A stretch of DNA of 64,000 nucleotides from Benincasa hispida (lineage: Eukaryota; Streptophyta; Magnoliopsida; Cucurbitales; Cucurbitaceae): positions 94,024,146 through 94,088,145 of the forward strand of contig NC_052349.1 in NCBI RefSeq assembly GCF_009727055.1, in the 5' to 3' direction. Below the pieces are notes generated by a model. It was not told the DNA's origin, did no database searches, and worked only from the letters and a program-made list of their open reading frames with translations. Numbering within the stretch: position 1 is the stretch's first letter; each line of letters begins with the position of its first letter. Shown in pieces: positions 24,625-35,398 of this stretch. A program made the position numbers and the translations under genes.

Positions 24625-25554
24625 TTAGATACATTAATTGGAGGAATTAATATAAATAAGACTTATATTAGGTATCATAAAATAGAAAGAGAACTATAGT
24701 TTAGATGTTTCATATGATGAAATATCAAAACTCTAGGTTATAAATATAATATGATAAGTTGGTTATCATATTTATTAATAATATATTAATTATATGATAA
24801 TTAATTCTTTTTCTCTAATAATGGATTTGAGTAGAAGGTTATTGGAAGTTTTATGGTAACCGTGAGATGAAAAGGAAAATTGTTTTCCAAAAATTGGTAA
24901 TGGATTTCATTCGAGAAAAACTCACGGAAAAAGGCTATCAAGTAAAAAGAGTTTTTACTAAGGCGTAGCCATTGAGAGTATACACGATCATTAAGAGTTG
25001 ACTATACAATAGTTACTCGTTGATCGTGGCTACACGATCGAGTAGCAAAGTCTGTGTGATAGGTTTCATCTTCTAAATTATCGAGTACATCACCTATGCG
25101 ATAGATAGTATTCATATCTCTCACTTACCTGATCATCTACTCGATCGTATACCTCCTCTCTTCCTTAATCCAAGATTATACAGAGTCCACAACTCCTGGA
25201 TTCTCACATCAAGAATACAAGGTAACACTTGTGGTGGTGTTCTACATTCGTGGAATCGAGTTGGACTCGATTGGGTTCGAGGAGCATTCAAACATTCATG
25301 GAGCTCGTGTTCTCTTTGTTGCGTTCGAGTGCTTCTTTGGACACATTGGAGATTGATCGAGGGATACTTGAAAAATAGTTCTTCAAAGGTACGCATACTC
25401 TATCCCTTGTATTTACTTGTAGCATGCCGTAATTTCTGTTTATGCATAATCTATTCGCTTCTGTTTAAGACTGTGATTATTGTGTTCATTCTGAATGGAA
25501 TTTAGAACAATCCTCTTCCACTGCTCATGGAGATCTCTATTATGATTTCCTTCA
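24625..25554 (+). repeat. LTR-E second-half fragment
   Basis: Parallel to 23650-24624 (GGAGGAATTAATATAAATAAG, AACCGTGAGATG, then array 5, then the CAGAGTCCAC block) and ending at the exact LTR terminus GATTTCCTTCA at 25554. The first half is missing. It is followed directly by an inverted first-half LTR-E segment. Confidence 0.7.
24975..25145. repeat. CGATCG palindrome array 5
   Basis: Boxes ACACGATCATTAAG, ACTATACAATAG, CTACACGATCGAGTAGC, ATGCGATAGATAG and CTCGATCGTATACC. More decayed than the other arrays. Confidence 0.55.
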
Positions 25555-25703
25555 TTGTCATGAACGGTGTTATATAATGAGACTAAACACTTCGAGGTCC
25601 AATCTTATAGAAACTCCTTTGTATAGGATACCCCCGCTCGCATGTCTCCACATGAATGATCAGGATCAGACTATCTGTAGCACTTTACAAAACTTGTAAC
25701 ATC

Positions 25704-27857
25704 TGAAGGAACTCTTAACAAAGAGTATCTCTAAGCAGAAGCAAGATCGTTCCAAACTCATTATGACAGAATTACCACATTCACAATCAAACAGAATAGA
25801 TATGCATTTAACAACTAATTACAGGCATGCTTTGAAACTTAAACAACAAAGAGAACGAAATATGTACTAGTTGAAGAACCCTTCTTCACAGAAAAACTCA
25901 TTCTCGCCAAGGACTACTCCTCTCACTCTCGCTGAGAATGTCCAAGCTATCGTTCACCAAATCGTCTACCCACGAATGGACTCCTCACGAACTCGACAGA
26001 AAAGAAGATACCACCACTTGGAACCCTCGGTATTCTCGGTGTGAGAATCCAGGAGGTGTGGACTCTGTTGGATTTGGTAGAGGGAAGGAGGAAGAGATGA
26101 TCGTATTCCACGACCAAGCAAGTGGGAGAAGTCAGATGTCTATCGTATAGACAATGCTTGATCGTTTAGGTAGAGGTACATGATCGTTTAGTAAAAGGGT
26201 CGCGATCGTATAGACGATCATTTAGTAAGACGCTCGAGCACGTGATCATTTAGAAAGAGCTAGACGATAGTTTAACAAATCCTATGCGATCATTTAGTAA
26301 ACCACACACGTGTATATGATCGTTTAGAAACGTTGAGTTGTCATGTATTCTCTCGATTTGCTATGTGATAGGTAGTATACACCACTCGTGAGTGAATGTC
26401 TGATCCACTTACAAAATGAAAACAATTTTCATTTTATCCTTCAATTACAAAAGCTGAATGCAACTTCCAACTATCATTCGGTTACGGAGAAAATGTTGGC
26501 ACAATAATCCTATAATTATCCAAAAATAAATAATAAATATAATCATATTATATTCATCAACCTATGGTTTAATATCACATCAAATGCAACATATGAACCA
26601 TAGTCTTTTCTCCTCCATTAGATATAAATCATATTTATATCATTTTCCTCCAAATAATGTATCTCATACATAATGTCAATCATATCATATATAATAACCA
26701 GTTCAATCATATTATATATAATCGAACTCTCTCTTGTCAATTTGAACACTTCGAACTGACCCAAAAACTTATTCTCAACTTGAATCCATTAAGCTACCAA
26801 GGGAACCTTATGGACCTATGGCTCGAAGCTCCAATGGTACGTGAATAGTTGACTAAACTCTTTAGCCACGAGATCCACCATCCGTTAACTGCCAGGCATT
26901 CCACTAAACACTGACAGCTGCACTTTTCTCACCACAGATATATTTCTGTGTCCATCGGATATAACCAATCAATAGTACAATAACCCTTCACAGATGCTCG
27001 TAAGTACAGCTGGGCCAATTTATCGTTTTGACCCCTGTAGTTACATCTAACTCCTTAAGTACCACTGATCCCTCTAATAAATAATACGACATAGTTATAT
27101 TATGTGTGGGCACCTCTCGGGCCATGAGAAGGTGTGTGGCGTCACATCGTTCAAGCCCCAAAATCAACCCTTAAAGGAGCAATCTATCTACTTACCCCTG
27201 CTTCAGAGAATGAGTGAATTTCATCTTGTGTAGCTGAGTTCCTTGCTCCCAAATCAAACGAATCCCCAAAGTGGTAGGTTTGAGTCGGCGATCTGGCCAC
27301 TCGTACCCATGCAAATCAAAGGACGGCCCTCAAAGGCAGGAGTTCCCAACTCACTCAGGATTGAGGTCGTGTTACCTATGGTCATCCTAGTGAAGTGAAG
27401 TCTTTGTCATGAACGGCGTTATATAAAGAGACGTTAAGACTTCGTGGTCAGGTCTTATAAAAACTTTTTGTATAGGACGCCCCTGCTCGCATGTCTCCAC
27501 ATGAATGATTAGGATCAGACCATCTGTAGCAAGTCACAACACTTGTAACTATTCTACAAAGCGAGTCGCAATTGTAGCGTTACCAGGATAAAGTTTCCCT
27601 CCTATATCCATATACTACAGACCATTTTGGTTATCACTTAAGACACGATCCACCTATATGTCTCCACATATATGCTTAAGTTACAAACAACAACCAGAGA
27701 TCTTAGTTTATTGGTTTGTGGTAAAGCAATTAAAACATCCAATGTTCATAGACAAAAGTGAAGAAAATATCGTATATTATTACATCACAAGTGTTTGTTC
27801 AAAACCGTGTTTACAAACTACAGAACCCAACGAAAGTTTAGAGCATCATCCCCAACA
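25704..27857 (-). mobile_element. Complete solo LTR-E (copy E4) with perfect target duplication
   Basis: 2154 bp, from TGAAGGAACTC to CCCCAACA (LTR ends TGTTGGGG and CCTTCA). Flanked by identical ACATC at 25699-25703 and 27858-27862. It is inserted in E5, whose sequence continues colinearly across it. This is the reference full-length LTR-E and shows that solo-LTR formation took place here. Array 6 lies inside. No protein-coding content. Confidence 0.92.
26140..26390. repeat. CGATCG palindrome array 6 (LTR-E4)
   Basis: Boxes CTATCGTATAGAC, TGATCGTTTAGG, ATGATCGTTTAG, GCGATCGTATAGACGATCAT, GTGATCATTTAG, AGACGATAGTTTA, GCGATCATTTAG and TATGATCGTTTAG. Confidence 0.7.
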
Positions 27858-28164
27858 ACATCTACAAAACGGGTCATATCCATAGTGTCACCAGGATAGG
27901 TTTCCCTCCTTTATCCATATACTATAGACCATTTAAGTTATCACTTAAGGCATGATTCACTTATATGTCTCCACATACATGCTTAAGTTACAACGATAAC
28001 CAGGGATATTAGTTTATTGGTTTATGGTTAATGCAACTAAAATATCTCATATTTCATAGACAATAGTGAAAAAAATATCTCATATTATTACATCACAAGT
28101 GGTTGTTCATACACATGTTTACAAACTACAGGACCCTACGAGATTTAAGGCATCAACCCCAACA

Positions 28165-29856
28165 GGCATTACATTAATAGATGCACCAAGATCTAACATC
28201 ACTCTCTCTATTTTTTTCTTCCTAATCACACAAGGGAGAGAGAACATACTTGGATCCTTTTTTTTCAGGCAAATTCTTTTGAATGATCATAGGCACTGAT
28301 TAACTTACCACCATCCTCTCTTTCTCTTTTGCTTGTCTTTTTCTCGTGCATAGTTCCTTAAGAAACTTGGCATACTTTGAAATTTATTTTACAGCATCAA
28401 GGAGAGGAATGTTGATTTCCCCCTTTCTGAACGTCTCTAATAGCTCCTTATCCTTGTCTCCCATGAGCTCCTTTGGCCTTGCAAGCTTGGAAGGAAAAGG
28501 TGCTTTAGGCACGTAAGCATTTAATGCAGGAAGTGGGTTAGAGGATATCTATACTCCCTTTTTCTTATCTTGTTTGTGGTTTGATTGTAGAGTCTGAATA
28601 AGTGCTTTCTTGCTCTTTTATCTTTGGCTTCAATGTTTCAATAGGTGGCTCCAACTCTTTTTCACTCTAGAGTGTTATGACACTCACATTCTCCCTAAGG
28701 TTCGATTTTGGTTGAAATGGGAGCTTTCCAGACTGTCCCTCCAATTTGCTCACTAATGTGGCTAGCTGAGAGACTTGAATCCCCAAAGTATCAAGGGGAT
28801 TCTTTGTATCTTGCTAAAATTTAAGAGAATGGCTAGCTAGACTTTTCACAATGTCTTCCATGGACATACCTGAGCTAGATGAAGCTCCATGACTAGGTTG
28901 AGTTTGCTTGTTCTATCCGTCCTGTTTGAAGTTTGGGTGATCTCGCCACCCAGGATTGTATGTCTGACTGTAAGGGTCTTGTCGTCTGTTTTGCCCATTA
29001 AAATTGTACCCTCCAACAACATTTACCTTAGATATCGTCTCTGTTGAGCACTCAGGCAAACATCAGCTTTGTGTCCCATTCCATGACACATTTGGCAAAC
29101 AACAAAAGGCCCTTTTCCGACTTTGTTAATTGTTTCACAACAGAAACAAGGTCAGATGTTTCCTCACGAAGTTCACTTACCTCATTAGCATATGTCACAC
29201 TCACAGAGGCTCTCATGTCAAACTGTTGAGAGTTGGCAGCCATAATTACTATCATTTTCAGTGCTTCAGTGGGGAGTTTTTTTTTTTTTTTATTAAGGCT
29301 TCTACTGCAACTGCATCAATGTTACTCTTATTAGCTTGCATTAGCTTCTCATAGAAATACTGAATCAATAGTTGGTCTAAATCTGATGGTGAGGGAATTT
29401 TGTACATGTCTTCTTGAAACGCTCCCAATATTCGTGAAATGTTTCCCCATCAAACTGTATTATACTGTAGATCTTCTTTCTAATGCTAACAACTCAAGAT
29501 GTAGGGAAAAACTTCTCTAAGAAGTTCCTCTATAACTCCGCCCAGGATGTGATGCTCCCTAGTGGTAGGACGTAGAGCCACTCATTGGCGTCTTCCTTCA
29601 ATGAAAAGGGAAATGCCCTCATATTGATCTACTCTTGGGTCACCCCATTTGGCCTCATGCCATCACACACAACGTAGAATTCTTTCAAGTGTTTGTGCAA
29701 ATCTTCTCCTGGTAGACCAAAAAATAAAGGGAGTAAATGAATTAATCTAGATTTAAGTTCAAAATTACCTGTTGTTTCTGGATAGGCAATGTAAAGAGGT
29801 TGTTGAGTAAAATCAGGTGTTGCGAGCTCTCTAAGTATCTTTTCACGTTCAGCCAT
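28165..29856 (-). pseudogene. Ty3/gypsy (Athila/Tat-like) gag and protease pseudogene
   Basis: Minus strand from 29856: MAEREKILRELATPDFTQQP, ETTGNFELKSRLIHLLPLF, GLPGEDLHKHLKEFYVVCDG, MRPNGV, then AFPFSLKEDANEWLY, FLEKFFPTS, GETFHEYWERFKK (the conserved gypsy gag core). A degraded middle, a hinge (PLQSDIQSWVARSPKLQTG in place of the usual NPGWRDHPNF-type region) and the protease come next. The protease is near 28165-28260, with FSLPCVIRKKKIERVMLDLGASINVMP and active site DLGAS. Multiple stops and frameshifts follow the first 75 codons. The protease is cut off by LTR-E5 at 28164; no RT, RNase H or integrase of this element is present in the window. Lineage assignment is from recognition of the gag core and PBS. 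Confidence 0.88.
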
Positions 29857-30098
29857 GATTAGTGTTACATTTTTAGGAACACCTTCTTCTTCAAATTCTT
29901 CTTTTGACGTGTCTTCAACACAAGTATTTCTTTCAAGTACAACTTGTTGTCTCCTCTCTCTTCTGATTCTTCGCTCCTTTCGGTAAATTTATGCAAAATA
30001 GAATAGTCTAAAGCCCTCGGGAGAGTCAGTTATACATCAAAAAGAGAAAATGGATTAGCAAAAAAGGAACTATAAGTCTAAAAAATTAAGAAATTTGT

Positions 30099-30120
30099 TG
30101 GCTCCCTAACAATGACACCA
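30099..30120 (-). other. Primer binding site of the gypsy element (copy 1)
   Basis: The minus strand reads TGGTGTCATTGTTAGGGAGC directly after the LTR end (TTATCA at 30125, with a short spacer). It resembles the complement of a plant tRNA-Asp 3' end (TGGCGCCGTTGCCGGGG-type), with transition-type changes. It fits Athila/Tat-like elements. Confidence 0.65.
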
Positions 30121-30124
30121 AATT

Positions 30125-30937
30125 TGATAATGGAATAAATCTTATGGTGTCCCTCCTAAAAGACCTCAAGTCAAATGATATTTATAATTCTCCGAACAAG
30201 TAACTTATACTAACTAGTTGTACAAGTGGAAAGTCCGGGGTTGATCCACAGAGAGCCGATTTAGATTTCTTAACTTCGAAACTTATAGAATGTAACCGAA
30301 GGGGGGTTTGTGAAGATGATTGACGTAAATTGCATGAAAATTAAAATGTATGGAGTAAATTAAATACATTGAGTTAATTGAGTGATTTTTTGTGTGAAAT
30401 TTATCGATCGAAACAAAACACCTAGCTTAGGTTGGCCTAGTTTATTCCATTCTCTTTCAATTCTATCATGGACTTGATCATAAGATTGATGTGAGATTTT
30501 CCATTTAAAACTTAGTCTGCTCGTTTAGAATCCTAACTGATAGTTCTTAAGATCAAGTTAATTTAAAGAAATAGCGAGAATCCTCCACTAATCAATAAAA
30601 CAACAAGCATTAAGATTAAGGGCAATGAAAAGCCCAATAATTGATTTTCATCATCTAACCAACTATCCGAGTGATATCTAGATTAGAAAGTAATGCTTAT
30701 CAAATGGAATCCCAATTTGACTTCACAAACTAACTTAACCCTTACTTCTAAATGATTAACTACCTAACAATTACAAATTAAGGTAATCAAAGCAATCAAT
30801 CACACTAACATATCAAGTTTGTCAGATTATCCCATGTAAGAAAGATTGAAGAACAAATTCAAGATGAAATCTCATAAAATTTAGAATAATCTTAGCAGAA
30901 TTACAACCCAAGTCTCAAGAATGAAAAAGGAAAACGG
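30125..30937 (-). repeat. Partial 5' LTR of the gypsy element (copy 1)
   Basis: Nearly the same sequence as 31778-32580, the LTR part next to the PBS. It stops abruptly at an n (30938), where gag sequence starts again. The region 29857-30098 between gag start and PBS is the untranslated leader. Confidence 0.8.
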
Positions 30938-31508
30938 NTGGGTTATTAAGGCTTCTCTTGTAGTTGCGTCAATGTTGCTCTTATCAGCCTGCATCAGGCC
31001 CTCATAAAAATACTGAATCAATAGTTGGTCTGAAATCTGATGGTGAGGGAATTTTGTACATGTCTTCTTGAAATGCTCCCAGTATTCGTGAAACGTTTCC
31101 CCATCAAACTGTATTATACTGTAGATTACCTTTTAATGCTAACAGCTCGAGATGCAGGGAAAAACTTCTCCAAGAACTGCCTCTGTAACTCCTCCCAGGA
31201 TGTAATGCACCCTAGGGGTAGAATGTAGTGCCACTCACTAGCATCTTCCTTCAACGAGAAGGAAAATGCCCTCATATTGATCTACTCTTGGGTCACCCCA
31301 TTTGGCCTCATTCCATCGCACATAACGGAGAATTTTTTCAAGTGTTTGTGCATATCTTCTCCTGGTAGACTAGAAAACGAAGGGAGTAAGTGAATTAATC
31401 TAGATTTGATTTCAAAATTACTTGTTGTTTTTAGATTGACAATGTAAAGAGGTTGTTGAGTAAAATCAGGTGTTGTGAGCTCTCTAAGTGTCTTTTCACG
31501 TTAAGCCA
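30938..31508 (-). pseudogene. Second copy of the gypsy gag 5' part
   Basis: Bases 30945-31508 repeat 29295-29856 with scattered substitutions. On the minus strand it starts ATGGCTTAACGTG, so codon 3 is a stop where copy 1 has Glu. The left boundary is a single ambiguous base at 30938. Leader, PBS and LTR follow in the same order as copy 1, so the whole unit gag-leader-PBS-LTR is present twice in direct orientation. Confidence 0.82.
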
Positions 31509-31751
31509 TGATTAGTGATGCATTTTCAGGAACACCTTCTTCTTCAGATTCTTCTTCTGACGTGTCTTCAACACAAGTATTTCTTTCAAGTGCAACTTGC
31601 TGTCTCCTCTCTCTTCTGATTCTTCGCTTCTTCCGATAAATTTATGCAAAATAGAATAGTCTACAGCCCTCGGAAGTGTCGGTTATGCTTTAAAAAGAGA
31701 AAACGAATTAGCAAGAAAGAAACTATAAGACTAAAAAATTAAGAAATTTTT

Positions 31752-31773
31752 TGGCTCCCTGACAATGACGCCA
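31752..31773 (-). other. Primer binding site of the gypsy element (copy 2)
   Basis: The minus strand reads TGGCGTCATTGTCAGGGAGC, closer to the tRNA-Asp complement than copy 1. It lies four bases inside the LTR edge at 31778. The leader 31509-31751 carries no recognised signal. Confidence 0.7.
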
Positions 31774-31777
31774 AGTT

Positions 31778-33098
31778 TGATAATGGTTCAAAACTTATGG
31801 TGTCGCTCCCAAAAGACCTCAAATCAAATGATATCTATAATTCTCCAAACAAGTAACTTATACTAATTAGTAGTATAAGTGGAAAGTCCGGGGTCAATCC
31901 ACAGAGAGTCGATTTAGATTTCTTAACTTCGAAACTTATAGGATGTAACCGAAGGGGGGGTTTGTGAAGATGATTGACGTAAATTGCATGAAAATTAAAT
32001 GTACGGAGTAAATTAAATACACGGAGTTAATTGAGTGATCTTTTGTGTGAAATTTATCGATCGAGACAAAACACCTAGCTTAGGTTGGCCTAGTTTATTC
32101 CATTCTCTTTCAATTCTATCTTGGACTTGATCATAAGATTAATGTGAGATTTTCCAATTAAAACTCAGTCTACTTGCTTAGAATCCTAACTGGTAGTCCT
32201 TAAAATCAAGTTAATTTAAAGAAATAGAGAGAATCCTCCACTAATCAATAAAACAACAAGCATTAAGATTAAGGGCAATGATAAGCCCAATAATTGATTT
32301 CCATCGTCTAACCAACTATCCGAGTGATATCTAGATTAGAAAGTAATGCTTATCAAATGGAATCCCAATTTGACTTCACAAACTTACTTAACCCTTGCTT
32401 CTAGATGATTAGCTACCTAACGATTATAAATTAAGGTTAATCAAAGCAATCAATCACACTAACATAGCTAGTTTGTCAGATTATCCCATACAGGATAGAT
32501 TGAAGAACAAATTCAAGATGAAATCTCATAAAATTTAGAACAATCTTAGTAGAATTACAACCCAAGTCTCAAGAATGAAGAATAAATGGAAAGAAATTAC
32601 AAAACTCAAGCTAAGTACTTACTTACTTCTTAGCCACAAATCATCCTTTAAAATCAATAATCAAGCTCTATGATGCTAAAAATGGCAAGAGATTATAGTA
32701 TTCAATTAGAGGAAGATGAAAACGAGTCAAAAATGGAAAAACGACGTGATAACCTACGTTTCGGGCAGAAAACGTGATATATAACAGGCGTCACAGCATC
32801 ACAATGCTACTCAAGCCAGCACACGTGCCTCTGTGTGGTATTCGTGTAGCGTTGCAGCGTTGTTTTGTTCCACGCAAAATATAACACTTTTGTCCCTTAG
32901 CATTGAAATGCTCCGGCTGAGGGCAAACTTGTGATTATTCGGCCTTCTTTCTATCGCCATTTTATCGTCTTTATCGCCCCAAATGCGTCATTCAACCTCT
33001 TGTATACTCATGGCCTATAAAAATATCCATTAAACACATTAAATAAGCTAACCATCCTAAATTAAGGAGAGGGAGATAACACATTTTTGGTGTTATCA
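31778..33098 (-). mobile_element. Complete 5' LTR of the Ty3/gypsy element
   Basis: 1321 bp. In its own orientation it starts TGATAACACCAAAAATGTGT (with a terminal hairpin GATAACAC/GTGTTATC) and ends CCATTATCA, followed by the PBS. A TATA-like TTTTTATAGG lies near 33014-33023. The outer flank AAAAC cannot be matched because the 3' LTR is not in the window. Confidence 0.85.
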
Positions 33099-33884
33099 AA
33101 AACCTAATTGAATAACACATCCGAGCAATTTGGTGGTGAATTAGTATAGTTTTTTTTTTTTTTTTTTAAGATTTGAATGATCAAAATTTAGATGAAAATG
33201 AAATATATTGTACTTTTTAAAATTGGCTTTTTTTTTTTTTACTTTTTTACTAACGTTATATTCAGATGAAATTATCAAAACAAAACCCCGTGTACACAGA
33301 GTGGGCCTATCACTTTCACTTTCGTCTCTCTCACGCAATTGGTCTCTTCTTCCTCGCTCTCGCTCTACAACACAAAAGCACCAAGATTGAAAACTCGATA
33401 TAGAGAGAGAAAACTCACAAAAAAAAAGACCCTTTGCAACACAAACCCACATAGAGAGGCAACAACGACACTGAAATATTAAAACGAAGGAGATGAGGGA
33501 GAGGAAGGAAGAACAAAAAGAAAATCAAAGGTGAAGGAGATGAAAAGATTGACAAGGAAGAGGAAAAAAATTAAAAGAGAGAGAAGAGAGAAAGAAAATC
33601 AAGAAAATGAAGGAAGAGGGGAAAAAATTAAAAGTAATTTTGTAATTTTGGTTGATGATGATATAAACAAAGCAAAATTATGAAATTTCAAAAAGTGAGG
33701 CAAAAACCATTTTGGATTTTTGGATTCGAGCTTTTATACAGTAAAAGATACTATCACATTAAATTTAAATAAACTGTTTACAATATTTGTACTAAAAAAG
33801 AAGAAAAATAAAACCTTTTTTACCCTAAGTTTTGGCCTTGGGTATAGCTTTCATTTGGTATGTTGGTTTCAAAATAATACATTT
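33099..33884. other. Non-coding stretch with poly-T and purine-rich tracts
   Basis: It holds T-tracts at 33151-33168 and 33228-33240, a CT-rich stretch at 33310-33365, and a strongly purine-rich GA stretch at 33470-33625. Open frames here are low-complexity and not convincing as proteins. No promoter or RNA gene recognised. Confidence 0.6.
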
Positions 33885-34323
33885 TTAGTTCTTAAACTTT
33901 TGAGTTCAATTTTAAATTAGTCCCTAAGTTTAAAATCTTACCATTTTATTCTTGAAGTTTGAATATTATTTCATAGGTTTCAAGATCTACACTTTTAACC
34001 TTCATTTTTGTACTAAATACTGAATTTTATTTTTGACATTAATGCTTATCAATTCATTTAAAATAATTATGAAGTGCGATTCTAAACTTAATTTTAATAT
34101 TGGTTTAAAAGTATTAAAATTTAATTAATTATAATTTGTTTAAATTAATTAATAGACATTAACACTAAAAATGGAAAGTATTTAGTAAAAATATCAAGGT
34201 TAAAAATGTAAATCTTAAAACTTAGGAAATAAATGGAAACAAAATTCAAACTTCAAAAGTAAAATTGTAACATTTTGAAATTTAAGTACTAAATTAGAAT
34301 CAAGCTCGAAATTTGAGGACTAA
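33885..34323. mobile_element. Fold-back MITE-like element 1
   Basis: The left arm (about 33885-34025, starting TTAGTTCTTAAAC) is the imperfect reverse complement of the right arm (about 34165-34323, ending GTTTGAGGACTAA-type). Matched blocks include AAATTAGTCCCTAAG, TTCTTGAAGTTTGAATA and CATTTTTGTACTAAATA. About 440 bp with an AT-rich centre and no coding capacity. No clear target duplication. Superfamily unknown. Confidence 0.65.
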
Positions 34324-34596
34324 TCAATAAATTAAATAAATAATATATATATTATTATATATAATTAATATTATATATATAATATAATATATTTATTATA
34401 TATTTGAACTCTGGAGATAGAATGGGTCCTACCTCGTTTTTCTTTTATTTAATATCATTATATCATGTGTAGTTTTATTTTATAGTATTAAAGTAATATT
34501 ACTAATTTAAACACATTACTTCTTAAATGAAAAACTAAACTGCAATTTTTTTGTTTGACAATAAAATTGCGAGTTTTAGGACATTCCAAACAATTG
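34324..34596. other. AT-rich stretch with a possible LTR remnant
   Basis: Simple AT-rich sequence (TATAT/ATTATT runs at 34340-34400). It then ends with GCGAGTTTTAGGACATTCC, which recalls the LTR-A edge. No gene seen. Confidence 0.45.
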
Positions 34597-35398
34597 TGTC
34601 CACTCGATATAACCATTATTAGTAAGCTAACCCTTCATAGATTGTTCGCATTAACGGATGGGTCAATAGCTGTTTTACCCCCAAGATTACATCTTGTTCC
34701 TTAAGTCCCATTCATCCTCTAATGAACAATTGGTTTGTGATCCAATCACTAAACCGAGTTTCTCTTGGGCCAATGAAAGGGTGGGGCCCCTTATTCAAGA
34801 CCTGGAGTCAACACTTAACAGAACAACCTCTCTACTATCCCTATAAGTGGGTAGGGGTGAATTCCATTTTGCACCCTATGTCCCCAGCTATCTACCCAGT
34901 CTTACCCTTGAAATGGGAGGCTTATTGAGCTGAAGCTATTGAGCCAACCCTCACCCATGAAAATCTAAGAATAATCCCGAATAAACAAAAGTTCATAGTT
35001 AGCTCAAGATTAAGGTAAAGTTATCTAGGTCATCACTTTGAATTAGCTAGTCTTAAACAATAAACAACGTTACAAAGTAAGAGTGACTTATTTCTTGGTC
35101 CGATCTTATACAAACTCTTTGTATAGGATACCCCCACTCGCATGTCTTCACATGAACAAATCAGGATCACATTGTTTGTAGCACTTTTCAACAATTATAA
35201 CATCTACAAAGTGGGTTGCATCTGATAGTGTCCCTAGAATAAGGTACCTAGCCTTATCCGTATACTATAGACCATTTTGGCTATCTACTCGAACTTGATC
35301 CATACTTGGCAAATATCATATATTATACATCATGAGCATTCGTACAAAATGTGTTTACAAACTACAGGACACGAGACTTTAGGGCATCAACCCCAACA
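34597..35398 (-). repeat. LTR fragment related to LTR-A/LTR-E, reverse
   Basis: The middle part parallels LTR-A3 (39070-39740: CTCTTGGGCCAATGA, CCCGAATAAAC, GTTCATAGTTAGCTCA). The terminus CATCAACCCCAACA at 35398 matches the LTR-E5 type. The left end is truncated in the U3/R-equivalent region. It abuts copia integrase coding sequence at 35399 and so entered that element. Confidence 0.7.

Larger units (their letters stand above)
25555..28164 (-). repeat. LTR-E first-half fragment (E5), reverse, interrupted by E4
   Basis: Pieces 25555-25703 and 27858-28164 together give the first ~456 bp of LTR-E in reverse, ending at the exact LTR 5' terminus (reverse complement TGTTGGGGTTGATGCC). The right edge cuts a Ty3/gypsy protease between INVMP and its continuation. 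Left of it lies forward LTR-E sequence, so the LTR is not colinear. Confidence 0.7.

Noticed and set aside
33141..33620. Purine-rich stretch as a coding exon or 5' UTR
   Set aside because: Low-complexity Lys/Glu/Arg-type composition with homopolymers; no conserved motif or splice-supported frame.
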